This document shows, piece by piece, positions 28,999 through 38,300 of a DNA stretch of 64,000 bases (its first letter is position 1; every line of letters begins with the position of its first letter). The translations under genes were made by a program, and so were the position numbers. Origin of the DNA: Archangium violaceum (GTDB lineage: Bacteria; Myxococcota; Myxococcia; Myxococcales; Myxococcaceae); contig NZ_CP069396.1 of the NCBI RefSeq assembly GCF_016887565.1, positions 11,080,001 to 11,144,000 of the forward strand. The letters are read 5' to 3'. The notes under the pieces are model-generated. The model did not search any database. It saw only the letters and a program-made list of their open reading frames with translations, and had not been told where the DNA came from.

Positions 28999-30927
28999 AT
29001 GTCCGCGCTGCTGCTCCCGCTCGCCCTCACGTTCCTGTACCGGGTGTGCAGGCACCTCGGTGCCGGACGTCGCCCGGCGCTGCTCTGGGCGGTCCTCGTG
29101 TGGACGCTCGCGCTGACGGCCGTCACGGAGCTGCTGAGCCTCTTCAGGCTCATCACCTTCGTCTCGCTCCTCGGCTTCTGGAGCAGCGTCGTCGTGGGCC
29201 TCGCGGGCTGGCTTCTCGTGCTCCGGCGCCGGAGGGCGGCCAGTTCCACCCCGGAGGAGAAGCTCGAGTTACCGCGAGAGCCCACCACACGGTTCGCGCT
29301 CGGCCTGCTGGCGCTGCTGCTGCTCGCCATCGGCGTGACGGCCCTGGTGGCGCCGCCGAACACGGGTGACTCGCTGTACTATCACATGAGCCGGGTGGCC
29401 CATTGGGCGCAGAGCCGGAGCGTGGCGCACTACCCCACGCACGTGCTGGCGCAGCTCCACCAGAACCCGGGCGCCGAGTTCATCATCCTCCACCTGCAGG
29501 TGCTCAGCGGGGGGGACCGCTTCGCCAACCTGGTGCAGTGGACCTTCCTCGCCTTCAACCTCGTGGCGGTGTCGCTGGTGGCGGCCCGGCTGGGGGCCCG
29601 GCCCTCGGTGCAAGTCTGGGCGGCGGTCTTCGCCGCCACCGTGCCCATGGGCATCCTCCAGGCCTCGAGCACCAAGAACGAGCACGTCCACGCCTTCTGG
29701 CTGCTGTGCTTCGTCCACGGCTTCCTGCGGCTGCGAGAGCGGGTGAGTCGGGGCCTCGTGCTCGCCACGGGCGCGAGCCTGGGCCTGGCCATCCTCACGA
29801 AGATGACGGCGTACTTCTATGCCTTCCCCTTCGTGCTCTGGTTCGCCGTGGACATGCTGCGCTCGCGCGAGTCCTTCCGGCGGCTGCTCGCGCCCGCGCT
29901 GACCATCTCGGTCCTGACGCTCGCGCCGAGCAGCGGGCACTACCTGCGCAACCAACACCTCTATGGCCGGCCCACGGGCCCCGCGGGCGAGGTCAACGTC
30001 TACAAAGAGGGCGACTCGTACGTCTATTACAACGAGGTGCTGTCGCCCTCGGCGCTCGTGTCCAACACACTGAGGAACGCGGCGCTGCACCTGGGCACGC
30101 CGGTGGGGCGCTTCAACATCCACTTCACCGAGCGGCTCGTGCGCGGGGTGCACCGGCTCATCGGGTTCGACGTGAACGACCCGCGCACCACCTGGGTCAC
30201 CACCTCGTTCGCCGCCGGGCTCGCGGGGGCCTTCCGCAATGAGAACTACGCGGGCAACCCCCTGCACTTCGTCCTCTTCGTGGCCACGGCCTGCGTGTTG
30301 CTCTGGCGGTGGCGCCAGACGCCGGGCGAGCAGCGGGCCTACCTCGCCTCGCTCGGGGGAGGCTTCCTCATCTTCTGCCTGGCGCTGAAGTGGCAGCCCT
30401 GGAACAGCCGGCTCCACCTGCCGCTCTTCATCCTGAGTGCCCCGCTGGTGGCCGTGGGGCTCGCCGCGCATGGGAAGCGGCGTTGGGCCGACGCCGTGAT
30501 GCTCGGGCTGCTGCTGGCCTCGTTCGTCTGGGCCCTCGGCAACGAGACCCGGCCGCTCGTGGGCCACGGCTCCATCCTCACGCGGAGCCGGGAGGAGCAG
30601 TACTTCAGCGACACCGGCACCCGGGACGCCTACGAGGGAGCGGCCCGGTACATCCGGGAGCACGGGCGCACTCGCGTCGGCCTCGTCTTCGGAGGCGACG
30701 CCAACAGCCAGCGCGAGTACCCCCTCTGGGCACTGCTCGCCGGCTCGCCCTCCCCCATCCGGGTGGAGAACGTGGACGTGCGCAACGTCTCCCGCCAGCT
30801 CGCCGATCCGAGCTTCTCGCCGGACGCCATCGTCTGCTTCCAGTGTGGCGAGGCCCAGGTGGCGCGCTACCGCAGCAGCGCGCGCGAGGTCCACGCGTTC
30901 GGCTCGGCCTGGGTCTTCGAGCCCTGA
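28999..30927 (+). CDS. Polytopic membrane protein, GT39-like
   Basis: A 642-residue protein with about 11-13 predicted helices. The loop after the third helix reads APPNTGDSLYYHMSRVAHWAQ and NPGAEFIILHLQVLSGGDRFANL, as in GT39-type or ArnT-like transferases; an Asp in this loop (TGD) is the likely catalytic base. The C-terminal 130 residues are soluble, probably periplasmic. It is the last gene of the plus-strand unit and is separated from the previous one by the REPIN, so co-transcription is not certain. The ATG at 28999 directly follows the REP arm region; no strong ribosome binding site is seen. Confidence 0.78.
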   Translation: MSALLLPLALTFLYRVCRHLGAGRRPALLWAVLVWTLALTAVTELLSLFRLITFVSLLGFWSSVVVGLAGWLLVLRRRRAASSTPEEKLELPREPTTRFALGLLALLLLAIGVTALVAPPNTGDSLYYHMSRVAHWAQSRSVAHYPTHVLAQLHQNPGAEFIILHLQVLSGGDRFANLVQWTFLAFNLVAVSLVAARLGARPSVQVWAAVFAATVPMGILQASSTKNEHVHAFWLLCFVHGFLRLRERVSRGLVLATGASLGLAILTKMTAYFYAFPFVLWFAVDMLRSRESFRRLLAPALTISVLTLAPSSGHYLRNQHLYGRPTGPAGEVNVYKEGDSYVYYNEVLSPSALVSNTLRNAALHLGTPVGRFNIHFTERLVRGVHRLIGFDVNDPRTTWVTTSFAAGLAGAFRNENYAGNPLHFVLFVATACVLLWRWRQTPGEQRAYLASLGGGFLIFCLALKWQPWNSRLHLPLFILSAPLVAVGLAAHGKRRWADAVMLGLLLASFVWALGNETRPLVGHGSILTRSREEQYFSDTGTRDAYEGAARYIREHGRTRVGLVFGGDANSQREYPLWALLAGSPSPIRVENVDVRNVSRQLADPSFSPDAIVCFQCGEAQVARYRSSAREVHAFGSAWVFEP

Positions 30928-30952
30928 GCCCTCCCGGAGCGCCGCCGAGCGC

Positions 30953-32110
30953 TCACCGTGTGGTGGGCTCGGCGGAGGGAGCCCGCCGCTCACCCGCCGA
31001 GAACAGGCGCTTGCCCAGGCCCACCAGCGGCTTCTCCAGCACGTAGTAGCTGAGGGCCGCGCAGGCGAAGGCGGCCACGAGGTTCAGCGGCAGTTCCTGG
31101 AATGGGCCGAAGGGCAGCGGGCGCTTCATCACCGCGCCCACCAGGAAGAGTTGCTGCCACAGGTAGAGGCTGTACGAGAGCCGCCCCACCCAGGCGAGGG
31201 CCGGGGATTCCAACACCCTGCCGAGCAGCCCCGTGGGATGGAGCACGGTGCCCACGAGGAAGAAGGGGAGGAGCAGCGCCCACCACATGGTGTTGAACGG
31301 CAGCAGCGAGCCCTCCAGGCAGATGGCGGCCAGCACCACCAGGGCGGCCCAGGTCCACCGCGAGGCGAACAGCTTCCGAAGCCACTGCTCGCGAGACCCG
31401 TGGAAGAGCAGCAGCGCCGCGAACGCGCCCCAGAGCAGACCATCGATGCGGATGTCCGTGCGCACGGACATGTCCATCTGGGTGAGCCAGGCCGCGGTGG
31501 GGTGGAAGCGGATTTCAATCCAACGCCAGAAGGCCACGCCCCCACCCAGCAGGGCGGTGAGCCAGAGCGCGCGTCGTGAGCCAGCGAGCACCAACAAGCC
31601 GGGCCAGAGCAGGTAGAAGTGCTCCTCGATGGCCAGCGTCCAGAAGTGCCCCGTGTACCAGGTGCCGACCCGCGCGGGCGACAGGTAGTTCCGGTAGAAG
31701 AGGAACGAGCTGAGCAGGTCCTCGCGATGGATGGCCAGCAGCCCGGCGCCCGTCAGCGCCGTCACCGTCAGCAGGTAGGCCAGGCACGCCGGCAGGATGC
31801 GGAGGACGCGGCGCCCGTAGAAGTGCTGGAGGCGGATGCCGCCCGTCCGCTGCCGCTCCTGGAGCAGCCGATAGGTGATGAGGAAACCGCTCAGTCCGAA
31901 GAAGAGGGCCACGCCCTCGGCGCCGTACCGGGTGAGGTTGTGCCAGAAGCCTCCCGGCCCCTCACGCGCGAGCAGTGGCGCATCGGACGCGTGGCAGATC
32001 ATCACCGCGAGGATGGCAATGGCCCGCCAGCCATCGAGCGTCGGCAGGTAGCTGGCCCGCTGCAGCTCCGTCACTTCCGGCTGCTTCTCCACCGTCTGAA
32101 GTGATGTCAC
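30953..32110 (-). CDS. Acyltransferase 3 family membrane protein (OafA/YrhL type)
   Basis: A 385-residue protein with about 10 membrane helices. The N-terminal signature LDGWRAIAILAVMICHA includes the family's conserved helix-1 His. The block GYGAEGVALFFGLSGFLITYRLL (written RYGAEGVALFFGLSGFLIT here) and the motif RRVLRILPA are typical. The family O-acetylates surface polysaccharides using acetyl-CoA. The start is GTG at 32110 after AAAGGTG. It diverges from the MBOAT gene across a region with a tandem repeat and converges with the GT39-like gene 25 bp away. Confidence 0.88.
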   Translation of the reverse strand: MTSLQTVEKQPEVTELQRASYLPTLDGWRAIAILAVMICHASDAPLLAREGPGGFWHNLTRYGAEGVALFFGLSGFLITYRLLQERQRTGGIRLQHFYGRRVLRILPACLAYLLTVTALTGAGLLAIHREDLLSSFLFYRNYLSPARVGTWYTGHFWTLAIEEHFYLLWPGLLVLAGSRRALWLTALLGGGVAFWRWIEIRFHPTAAWLTQMDMSVRTDIRIDGLLWGAFAALLLFHGSREQWLRKLFASRWTWAALVVLAAICLEGSLLPFNTMWWALLLPFFLVGTVLHPTGLLGRVLESPALAWVGRLSYSLYLWQQLFLVGAVMKRPLPFGPFQELPLNLVAAFACAALSYYVLEKPLVGLGKRLFSAGERRAPSAEPTTR

Positions 32111-32143
32111 CCGGCACCTTTCATCGGAGGAGGGATGCTTTCC

Positions 32144-32188
32144 AACGGCGCCCTATCTGTCAATGCAACGGTGCCCTATCTGTCAATG
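32144..32188. repeat. Tandem 22-bp repeat in the divergent acyltransferase/MBOAT promoter region
   Basis: Two copies (32144-32165 and 32167-32188) share CCCTATCTGTCAATG and are identical in 21 of 22 positions, with a 23-bp period. They lie 34 bp upstream of the minus-strand acyltransferase start and 118 bp upstream of the MBOAT ATG. The placement suggests operator sites controlling both acylation genes. Confidence 0.7.
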
Positions 32189-32305
32189 AACACCGCTGAC
32201 ATCCAGACTGTTGCCTGAGTGGCAGGCAGCTCCCCTCGCGGGCCCCCGAGCCCGCGCGCCTCCGGCCAAGCACCCGAAGATCGGCTGCCGCGGGCACTGG
32301 CACAC

Positions 32306-33730
32306 ATGGTCTTCAACTCCCTCTCGTTCCTGGCCTTCCTGGCCGTCTGCCTCGTGCTGCATCACCTGCCGCTCACGTGGCGGGTCCGGAAGCTCAACCT
32401 GCTGGTGGCCAGCAGCCTCTTCTACGCGGCCTGGAACCCGCTCTTCCTGCCGCTGCTCTGGTACGCCATCACCCTGGACTGGTTCCTCGCGCGCGCCCTC
32501 GCCTCGGCCCGGACGCCCGCCCGGCGCAAGGCCCTGCTCGGTGTGAGCCTCGCCAGCAACCTGGGGCTGCTCGCCTTCTTCAAGTACGGGCCGTTCCTCG
32601 CGGACAACACCAACGCCCTCTTCCTCGCGCTCGGCGTGCCGCTGCACGTGCCTCGGGTGGACGTCGTCCTGCCGGTGGCCATCTCCTTCTATACGTTCGA
32701 GTCGCTCGCCTACACGCTCGACGTCTACCGGGGACACGAGAAGCCCTGGGACTCGTTCCTCGACTTCGCCCTCTTCCTCACCTTCTTCCCGCACCTGGTG
32801 GCCGGTCCCATCGTCCGGCCCCGTGACTTCCTGCCCCAGTGCACCGAGCCGCGGCGCGCCACCCCGTCCCAGCTCCAGTGGGGCCTGCTGCTGCTGGTGC
32901 TGGGCGTGTTCGAGAAGGCGGTGCTCGCCGACGGGCTGCTCGCGCCGCTGGTGGACACCGTGTTCTCCCCGGGCGCGCGGCCCTCGGCCGGGGAAGCCTG
33001 GAGCGCGGCGCTCGCCTTCTCGGGGCAGATCTTCTGCGACTTCGCGGGCTACTCGCTGTGCGCCATCGGCGTGGCGCTGTGCTTCGGCTTCCACCTGCCG
33101 GACAACTTCCAGAGCCCCTACGCGGCGGTGGGCTTCAGCGACTTCTGGCGCCGGTGGCACATCTCCCTGTCGAGCTGGTTGCGCGACTACCTCTACATCC
33201 CGCTCGGCGGCAACCGGCACGGGCCCGCGCGCACGCACGTCAACCTGATGCTGACGATGCTGCTGGGCGGGCTGTGGCACGGCGCCTCGTGGACCTTCGT
33301 CGTCTGGGGCGGGCTGCACGGGCTGTTCCTCATCGCCGAGCGGATGCTGCGGCCCTTCCTGGAGAGGCCACGCTGGACGCGGGGACCCCTGGGGCGGCTC
33401 ACGGGCGTGGCGGTGACGTTCCTGGGCGTCTGCTTCGCCTGGGTGTTCTTCCGCGCCCCGGACTTCGCCACCGCCTTCACCGTGGTGCGCGCCATGGTGG
33501 GCGCCTCGGGAGTCCACGCGGGAAGCCTGTTGAGCCAGTTCGACATGGGCCTGGCGGTGCTCACCGTCGGCGCGCTGCTGGCCGTGCAGTGGCGCTACCG
33601 CGACGTGCCCCTGCCGGAGGTGTTCACGTCCGTTCCCTGGTGGGCCTCGGCGAGCGCCATGACGGCGATGCTCGTGGCCCTCGTCACCGCCACCGGAGTC
33701 GACCGTGCGTTCATCTACTTCCAGTTCTAG
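32306..33730 (+). CDS. MBOAT family O-acyltransferase (AlgI-like)
   Basis: A 474-residue membrane protein. It begins MVFNSLSFLAFLAVCLVLHH, the usual start of AlgI/DltB-type MBOAT proteins, so ATG 32306 is preferred over the longer frame from 32219. The conserved HLVAGPIVRPRDFLPQ and the active region GGLWHGASWTFVVWGGLHG, with its two histidines, are present. These proteins pass acetyl groups across the membrane to a periplasmic partner that modifies the polymer. Its 3' end overlaps the next gene by 26 bp, which supports a functional pair. Confidence 0.92.
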   Translation: MVFNSLSFLAFLAVCLVLHHLPLTWRVRKLNLLVASSLFYAAWNPLFLPLLWYAITLDWFLARALASARTPARRKALLGVSLASNLGLLAFFKYGPFLADNTNALFLALGVPLHVPRVDVVLPVAISFYTFESLAYTLDVYRGHEKPWDSFLDFALFLTFFPHLVAGPIVRPRDFLPQCTEPRRATPSQLQWGLLLLVLGVFEKAVLADGLLAPLVDTVFSPGARPSAGEAWSAALAFSGQIFCDFAGYSLCAIGVALCFGFHLPDNFQSPYAAVGFSDFWRRWHISLSSWLRDYLYIPLGGNRHGPARTHVNLMLTMLLGGLWHGASWTFVVWGGLHGLFLIAERMLRPFLERPRWTRGPLGRLTGVAVTFLGVCFAWVFFRAPDFATAFTVVRAMVGASGVHAGSLLSQFDMGLAVLTVGALLAVQWRYRDVPLPEVFTSVPWWASASAMTAMLVALVTATGVDRAFIYFQF

Positions 33731-34748
33731 CAACGCGCCCGAGTCCGGCGCGCTGGGGCGGGTGTGGTGGGTGGCGCTGCTCGCGGCGGGGGTCCTCCTG
33801 GCGGGCACCGAATGGGGTTGGCGCGTCCGTGGCTTCCAGCCGAGCGTGAAGGACACCCCGGAGCTGTGGTCCCTGGCGCGGGCCCGCGCGAGCGAGGGCG
33901 ACGGTCGCGCCGTGGTGATGCTGGGCTCGTCGCGGTTCCAGGTGGGCCTGGTGCCCGAAGTGCTGTCCCAGTCGCTGGGCGAAGCACGGGTGGTACAGCT
34001 CTCCATCAGCGGCTCCAGCAGCCTGCCGGTGCTGGAGGACCTCGCGGCGGATGAGCACTTCCGAGGGCTGGTGCTGTGCGAGGTGAGCCCGACGCTCTTC
34101 TTCTCGGTGGAGCCCAACGAGGTGCGCGCGAGGCCCGCCTCGTACGTGGCGCGGCACGCGCACCGCACCTTCGTGGAGGACTGGGAGACGGCGCTGCGGT
34201 TGCCCTTCCAGGAGCACCTCGTGGTGCTGCTGTCGGCGGTGCAACCCAAGGGCGTGCTGCACCACCTGCTGGTGAACCGGACGCTGCCGCCGCCCCCCCT
34301 CAACCGCACCCGGGCCGACCGCCACCAGCCGTCCGACTTCGAGGGAGTGGACCTCGCGGCACTGCGACAGTCCTGGGAGCGGCGCTACCAGGACGCGCAC
34401 GGGAGGACGCCGGAGCCCGCGGAGTTGGAGTCCCAGCTGGAGCGGGTGTCCGCCCAGGTGGAGCGCATCCGGTCGCGCGGTGGAGAGGTCGTCTTCGTGC
34501 GGATGGTCTCCTCGGGCGCGGTGCGGCGCATCGAGGACACGCGCTACCCGCGCGCGCTGTACTGGGAGCGGCTCCTCGAGCGCACGGGCAGCCAGGGTTT
34601 CTCCTTCGAGGACAGCCCCGCGCTGGCCCGCTTCGAGTGCCCGGATGGCTCGCACCTCGACTCCCGGTCGGCCCCCGGGTTCACCCACCTGCTCGGGCAG
34701 GAGCTGCTGCGCCGGGCACCTGGCAGGCTGGCCGCCCGCGATCCCTGA
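33705..34748 (+). CDS. Membrane-anchored SGNH-like protein, likely MBOAT partner
   Basis: A 347-residue protein with one N-terminal membrane segment (WWVALLAAGVLLAGTEWGW), so the bulk is periplasmic. It shows a block-I-like AVVMLGSSRFQVG with Ser after GS, and near the end DGSHLDSRSAPGFTHLLG, which supplies the Asp-x-x-His pair expected in block V of SGNH hydrolase/AlgX-AlgJ-like acetyltransferases. The start is GTG at 33705, inside the MBOAT gene. By analogy with AlgI/AlgJ it would receive acetyl groups and add them to the polysaccharide. The family assignment rests on motifs only. Confidence 0.75.
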   Translation: MRSSTSSSSNAPESGALGRVWWVALLAAGVLLAGTEWGWRVRGFQPSVKDTPELWSLARARASEGDGRAVVMLGSSRFQVGLVPEVLSQSLGEARVVQLSISGSSSLPVLEDLAADEHFRGLVLCEVSPTLFFSVEPNEVRARPASYVARHAHRTFVEDWETALRLPFQEHLVVLLSAVQPKGVLHHLLVNRTLPPPPLNRTRADRHQPSDFEGVDLAALRQSWERRYQDAHGRTPEPAELESQLERVSAQVERIRSRGGEVVFVRMVSSGAVRRIEDTRYPRALYWERLLERTGSQGFSFEDSPALARFECPDGSHLDSRSAPGFTHLLGQELLRRAPGRLAARDP

Positions 34749-34820
34749 CCGACCCGGACGCGGTGTGCGGGTGCGCGGCCCCGGGAGGTTTGCCTCTGGC
34801 CACCGGCCTCCCGGTCGGTC
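34747..34820 (+). terminator. Two mutually exclusive hairpins after the SGNH-like gene
   Basis: GACCGACC (34747-34754, starting in the stop codon) pairs perfectly with GGTCGGTC (34813-34820). CCGGGAGG (34781-34788) pairs perfectly with CCTCCCGG (34807-34814). The two stems share 34813-34814 and so cannot both form completely. No T-tract. It may end the MBOAT/SGNH transcript or act as a leader for the cytochrome gene. Confidence 0.4.
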
Positions 34821-34868
34821 GACACTGAGCGCCTTCCCGATCTGCCTCCTCCGAGGAGACCCCCCACC

Positions 34869-35195
34869 ATGAAGACCCGGATCGCCCTGCTGCTGTCCTT
34901 CTCCCTGGCCACCACCGCCTCCGCCGCCGACGAAGCCGCCGCCGAGCTGTGGACGCAGAAGTGCAAGTCCTGCCACGGACCGGATGGCCGGGCCCAGACC
35001 CAGATGGGCAAGAAGGAGTCCATCGTCGACCTGTCCCAGCCGGCCTGGCAGAAGGCCCAGAGCGACGACGACATCCGCGAGGTCATCTCCGAGGGCTCCT
35101 CCCGCAACAAGAAGATGAAGCCCTACAAGGAGAAGCTGACCCCCGAGCAGATCGACTCGCTCGTGAAATATGTCCGCACCTTCAAGAAGGGCTGA
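34869..35195 (+). CDS. Small secreted c-type cytochrome
   Basis: A 108-residue protein. The signal peptide MKTRIALLLSFSLATTASA is followed by a mature domain of about 89 residues with one heme site, CKSCH. The methionine in NKKMKPYKEKLTPEQ is the likely axial ligand, and the last helix IDSLVKYVRTFKK closes a class I fold. It works as a periplasmic electron carrier. GAGGAGA upstream supports the ATG at 34869. It is a single-gene unit ahead of mfd. Confidence 0.92.
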   Translation: MKTRIALLLSFSLATTASAADEAAAELWTQKCKSCHGPDGRAQTQMGKKESIVDLSQPAWQKAQSDDDIREVISEGSSRNKKMKPYKEKLTPEQIDSLVKYVRTFKKG

Positions 35196-35290
35196 GTAGG
35201 TGGTTGTAGGCCCGGGGCCCCAGGTGCCTGTCGCCAACCGGGCCCCTCGCTCTCCCGTTGACCCCCACCCCTCCGGCTCCTAATTACCCT

Positions 35291-35310
35291 GGGGCGCTCC
35301 GAGGCGCCCC
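35291..35310 (+). promoter_or_regulatory. Hairpin presenting the mfd ribosome-binding sequence
   Basis: GGGGCGC (35291-35297) and GCGCCCC (35304-35310) form a perfect 7-bp stem around TCCGAG, ending 4 bp before the mfd ATG. The only purine-rich Shine-Dalgarno-like stretch (GAGG) straddles the loop and the stem. Folding would be expected to limit initiation. Confidence 0.4.
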
Positions 35311-35314
35311 ACGG

Positions 35315-38300
35315 ATGGACACTCCTTTTACCCAGAAGCTCGATGTGGAAGCGCTCCGCGCGCCTCCGATGGCTGGGGACCCTTTCGCCCGAGTGCTGGA
35401 GTTGCTGCGCGCCGGGCAGCGTGTCCGCACGCAAGGGCTCCAGGGGGCCGCTCGAGGCCACGCGCTCGCCCAGCTGACGCGCACCCTGAAGGCGCCCCTC
35501 GTCTGCGTCACCACCGACGAGGAGTCCGCGGATGCCCTCGCGAATGACCTCGCCTTCTTCCTGGGCGGGCGGGGCACCCCGCGCGAGCCCCACGTCCTGC
35601 GCCTGCCGGCCGACGAGGTGCTCCCCTACGACGAGGTGTCCCCGGACGCGGACGTAGTCGCGGACCGGCTCGGCGCCCTCTTCCACCTCCACCAGGGCAC
35701 GCGCTTTCCCGCGCTCGTGCTCTCGCTGCGCGGCCTGTTGCGCAAGGTGCTGCCTCCGAAGGTGATGGGCGAGCTGTCCGAGCGCCTCGTCGTGGGCCAG
35801 GACTTCGACCGGGACGAGCTTGCGCGCAAGCTCGCCAACATGGGCTACCAGTCCAGCCCGCTGGTCGAGGACCTGGGCACCTTCTCCGTGCGCGGTGGCC
35901 TGGTCGACGTCTTCAGCCCGCTCTACGAGAAACCCGTCCGCATCGAGTTCTTCGGCGACACCATCGAGTCCATCCGCGCGTTCGATCCGGAGACGCAGCG
36001 CACGGTGGACGCGCTCAAGGAGATCATCCTCCTGCCGGCGCGCGAGGTCATCTTCTCCGAGCAGACGCGCGTGAACGCCGAGGCCGCCGCCCGGAGCGTG
36101 GCCGACCGCATCAACCTGCCCACCACGAAGCTGCGCGAGCGCCTCGACGCCATCCGCGAGGGCATGCCCGGCTTCGGCCTGGAGGCCCTGCTGCCCGGCT
36201 TCTTCGAGGGGGGCCTGGGCACCGTCTTCGACTACCTGACGCGGTGGCACGCGGAGCCGCTCTTCTACCTGGACGATCCCCTGGGCCTCGAACGTGTCGC
36301 CGGGGAGCTGTGGAAGGAGGTGGAGCGCTCCGCCGAGGCGTCCGACGCGCGGCAGGATCTCGCCTATCCGCCGGGAGAGCACTTCCTCACCCATGAGCAG
36401 GCGGAGAAGCGGCTCGCGGCCTTCCGCGTGATGGAGGGAGGGGGCCTGTCGCTCACCCAGGGCGAGGCGCCGGTGCACTTCCCCTTCGGCACCACGCAGG
36501 ACGTGCGCGAGGCCATCCTCGCCCACCACGGAGAGGAGGGCGCGCTCACGCCGCTCGTCGAGCGCCTCCAGCGCTGGCGCGACACCCGCATCGCCTGCGC
36601 GGTGGCGTGCGGCACGCTCAGCCAGGCGGACAAGCTCAAGCGCCTGCTGCTGGACCGCAACGTGATGGTCCGCGTCCACACCGAGCCGCTCGTGGATGCC
36701 TCGAAGCTCTACGAGCCCTCGGTGCATGCCCACCTCTTCACGGGCGAGGTGAGCCACGGCTTCGTGGATGGGGCCGGTGGCCTCGCGGTGCTCTCGGACG
36801 AGGAAATTTTCGGAGCGCGCTCCCGCCGGCGCGTGCGGCGCTCGAAGAGCCTGGATGCCTTCGCCTCGGGCTTCAAGGACCTGAAGGAAGGCGACATCAT
36901 CGTCCACACCGACTTCGGCCTGGGCCGCTACGCGGGCCTGACGAAGATGCAGGTGAACGGGGTGCCCGGGGACTTCCTCGTCCTGGAATACGCGGGCCGG
37001 GACAAGATCTACCTCCCGGTGAGCCGCATGCGGCTCATCCAGAAGTTCACCGGTGGAGACCCCACCCAGGTGACGCTGGACAAGCTGGGGACGACGTCCT
37101 GGGAGAAGACGAAGAAGAAGGTCAAGGAGCAGCTGCTCAAGATGGCGGCGGACCTGCTCAACATCGCGGCGGCGCGCCGGGCGCACCCGGGCCACTCCTT
37201 CAGCGCGCCGGACCGGTACTTCGCCCAGTTCGAGGCGGACTTCGAGTTCGAGGAGACGCCGGACCAGGCGAAGGCCATCGAGGACGTGCTCAACGACATG
37301 CAGAAGTCCGAGCCGATGGACCGGCTCGTCTGCGGAGACGTGGGGTACGGCAAGACGGAGGTGGCGATGCGGGCCGCCTTCAAGGCGACGTTGGATCGCA
37401 AGCAGGTGGCGGTGCTGGTGCCCACCACGGTGCTGGCGCAGCAGCACTACCTGTCCTTCAAGAAGCGCTTCAAGGACTACCCGGTGGTGGTGGAGGTCAT
37501 CTCCGGGATGAAGAAGCCGCCCGAGGTGCGGGAGATCCTCAAGCGCGCCAGGGACGGCAAGGTGGACATCCTCATCGGCACGCACAAGCTGCTGGGTGGG
37601 GACGTGGCCTTCAAGGACCTGGGGCTGCTGGTGGTGGACGAGGAGCAGCGCTTCGGGGTGAAGCACAAGGAGCAGATCAAGAAGCTGCGGGCGATGGTGG
37701 ACGTGCTCACGCTGTCGGCGACGCCGATTCCGCGCACGCTGCACATGGCGATGTCGGGCGTGCGCGAGATGAGCATCATCGCGACGCCGCCGCAGGATCG
37801 GCGGGCCATCCGCACCTTCGTGATGAAGTTCGACGAGCAGACCGTCAAGGACGCCATCGAGCGCGAGGTGGCGCGCGGAGGCCAGGTCTTCTTCGTACAC
37901 AACCGGGTGGAGTCGCTGCCCGCGATGGAGGACACGCTCAAGAAGCTGGTGCCGCACGTCTCCATCGGCGTGGCGCACGGGCAGATGGGTGAGGGCCAGC
38001 TCGAGAAGGCGATGCTGGAGTTCACCGAGCGGAAGTACCAGATGCTGCTGTGCACCAGCATCATCGAGAGCGGCATCGACATCTCGAGCGCCAACACGAT
38101 GATCGTCAACCGGGCGGACACGTTCGGACTGGCGCAGCTCTACCAGTTGCGAGGGCGGGTGGGCCGCTCGAAGGAGCGCGCGTACGCGTACCTGCTGGTG
38201 CCGGCGCGGACGACGATCAGCAAGGACGCACAGCGCCGCCTGGAGGTGTTGCAGCGCTTCACGGAGTTGGGGGCGGGCTTCACGATCGCCAGCCACGACC

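Noticed and set aside
30937-30954. Terminator between the GT39-like and acyltransferase genes
   Set aside because: GAGCGC/GCGCTC pairs, but such 6-bp GC stems occur often by chance here and no T-tract follows.
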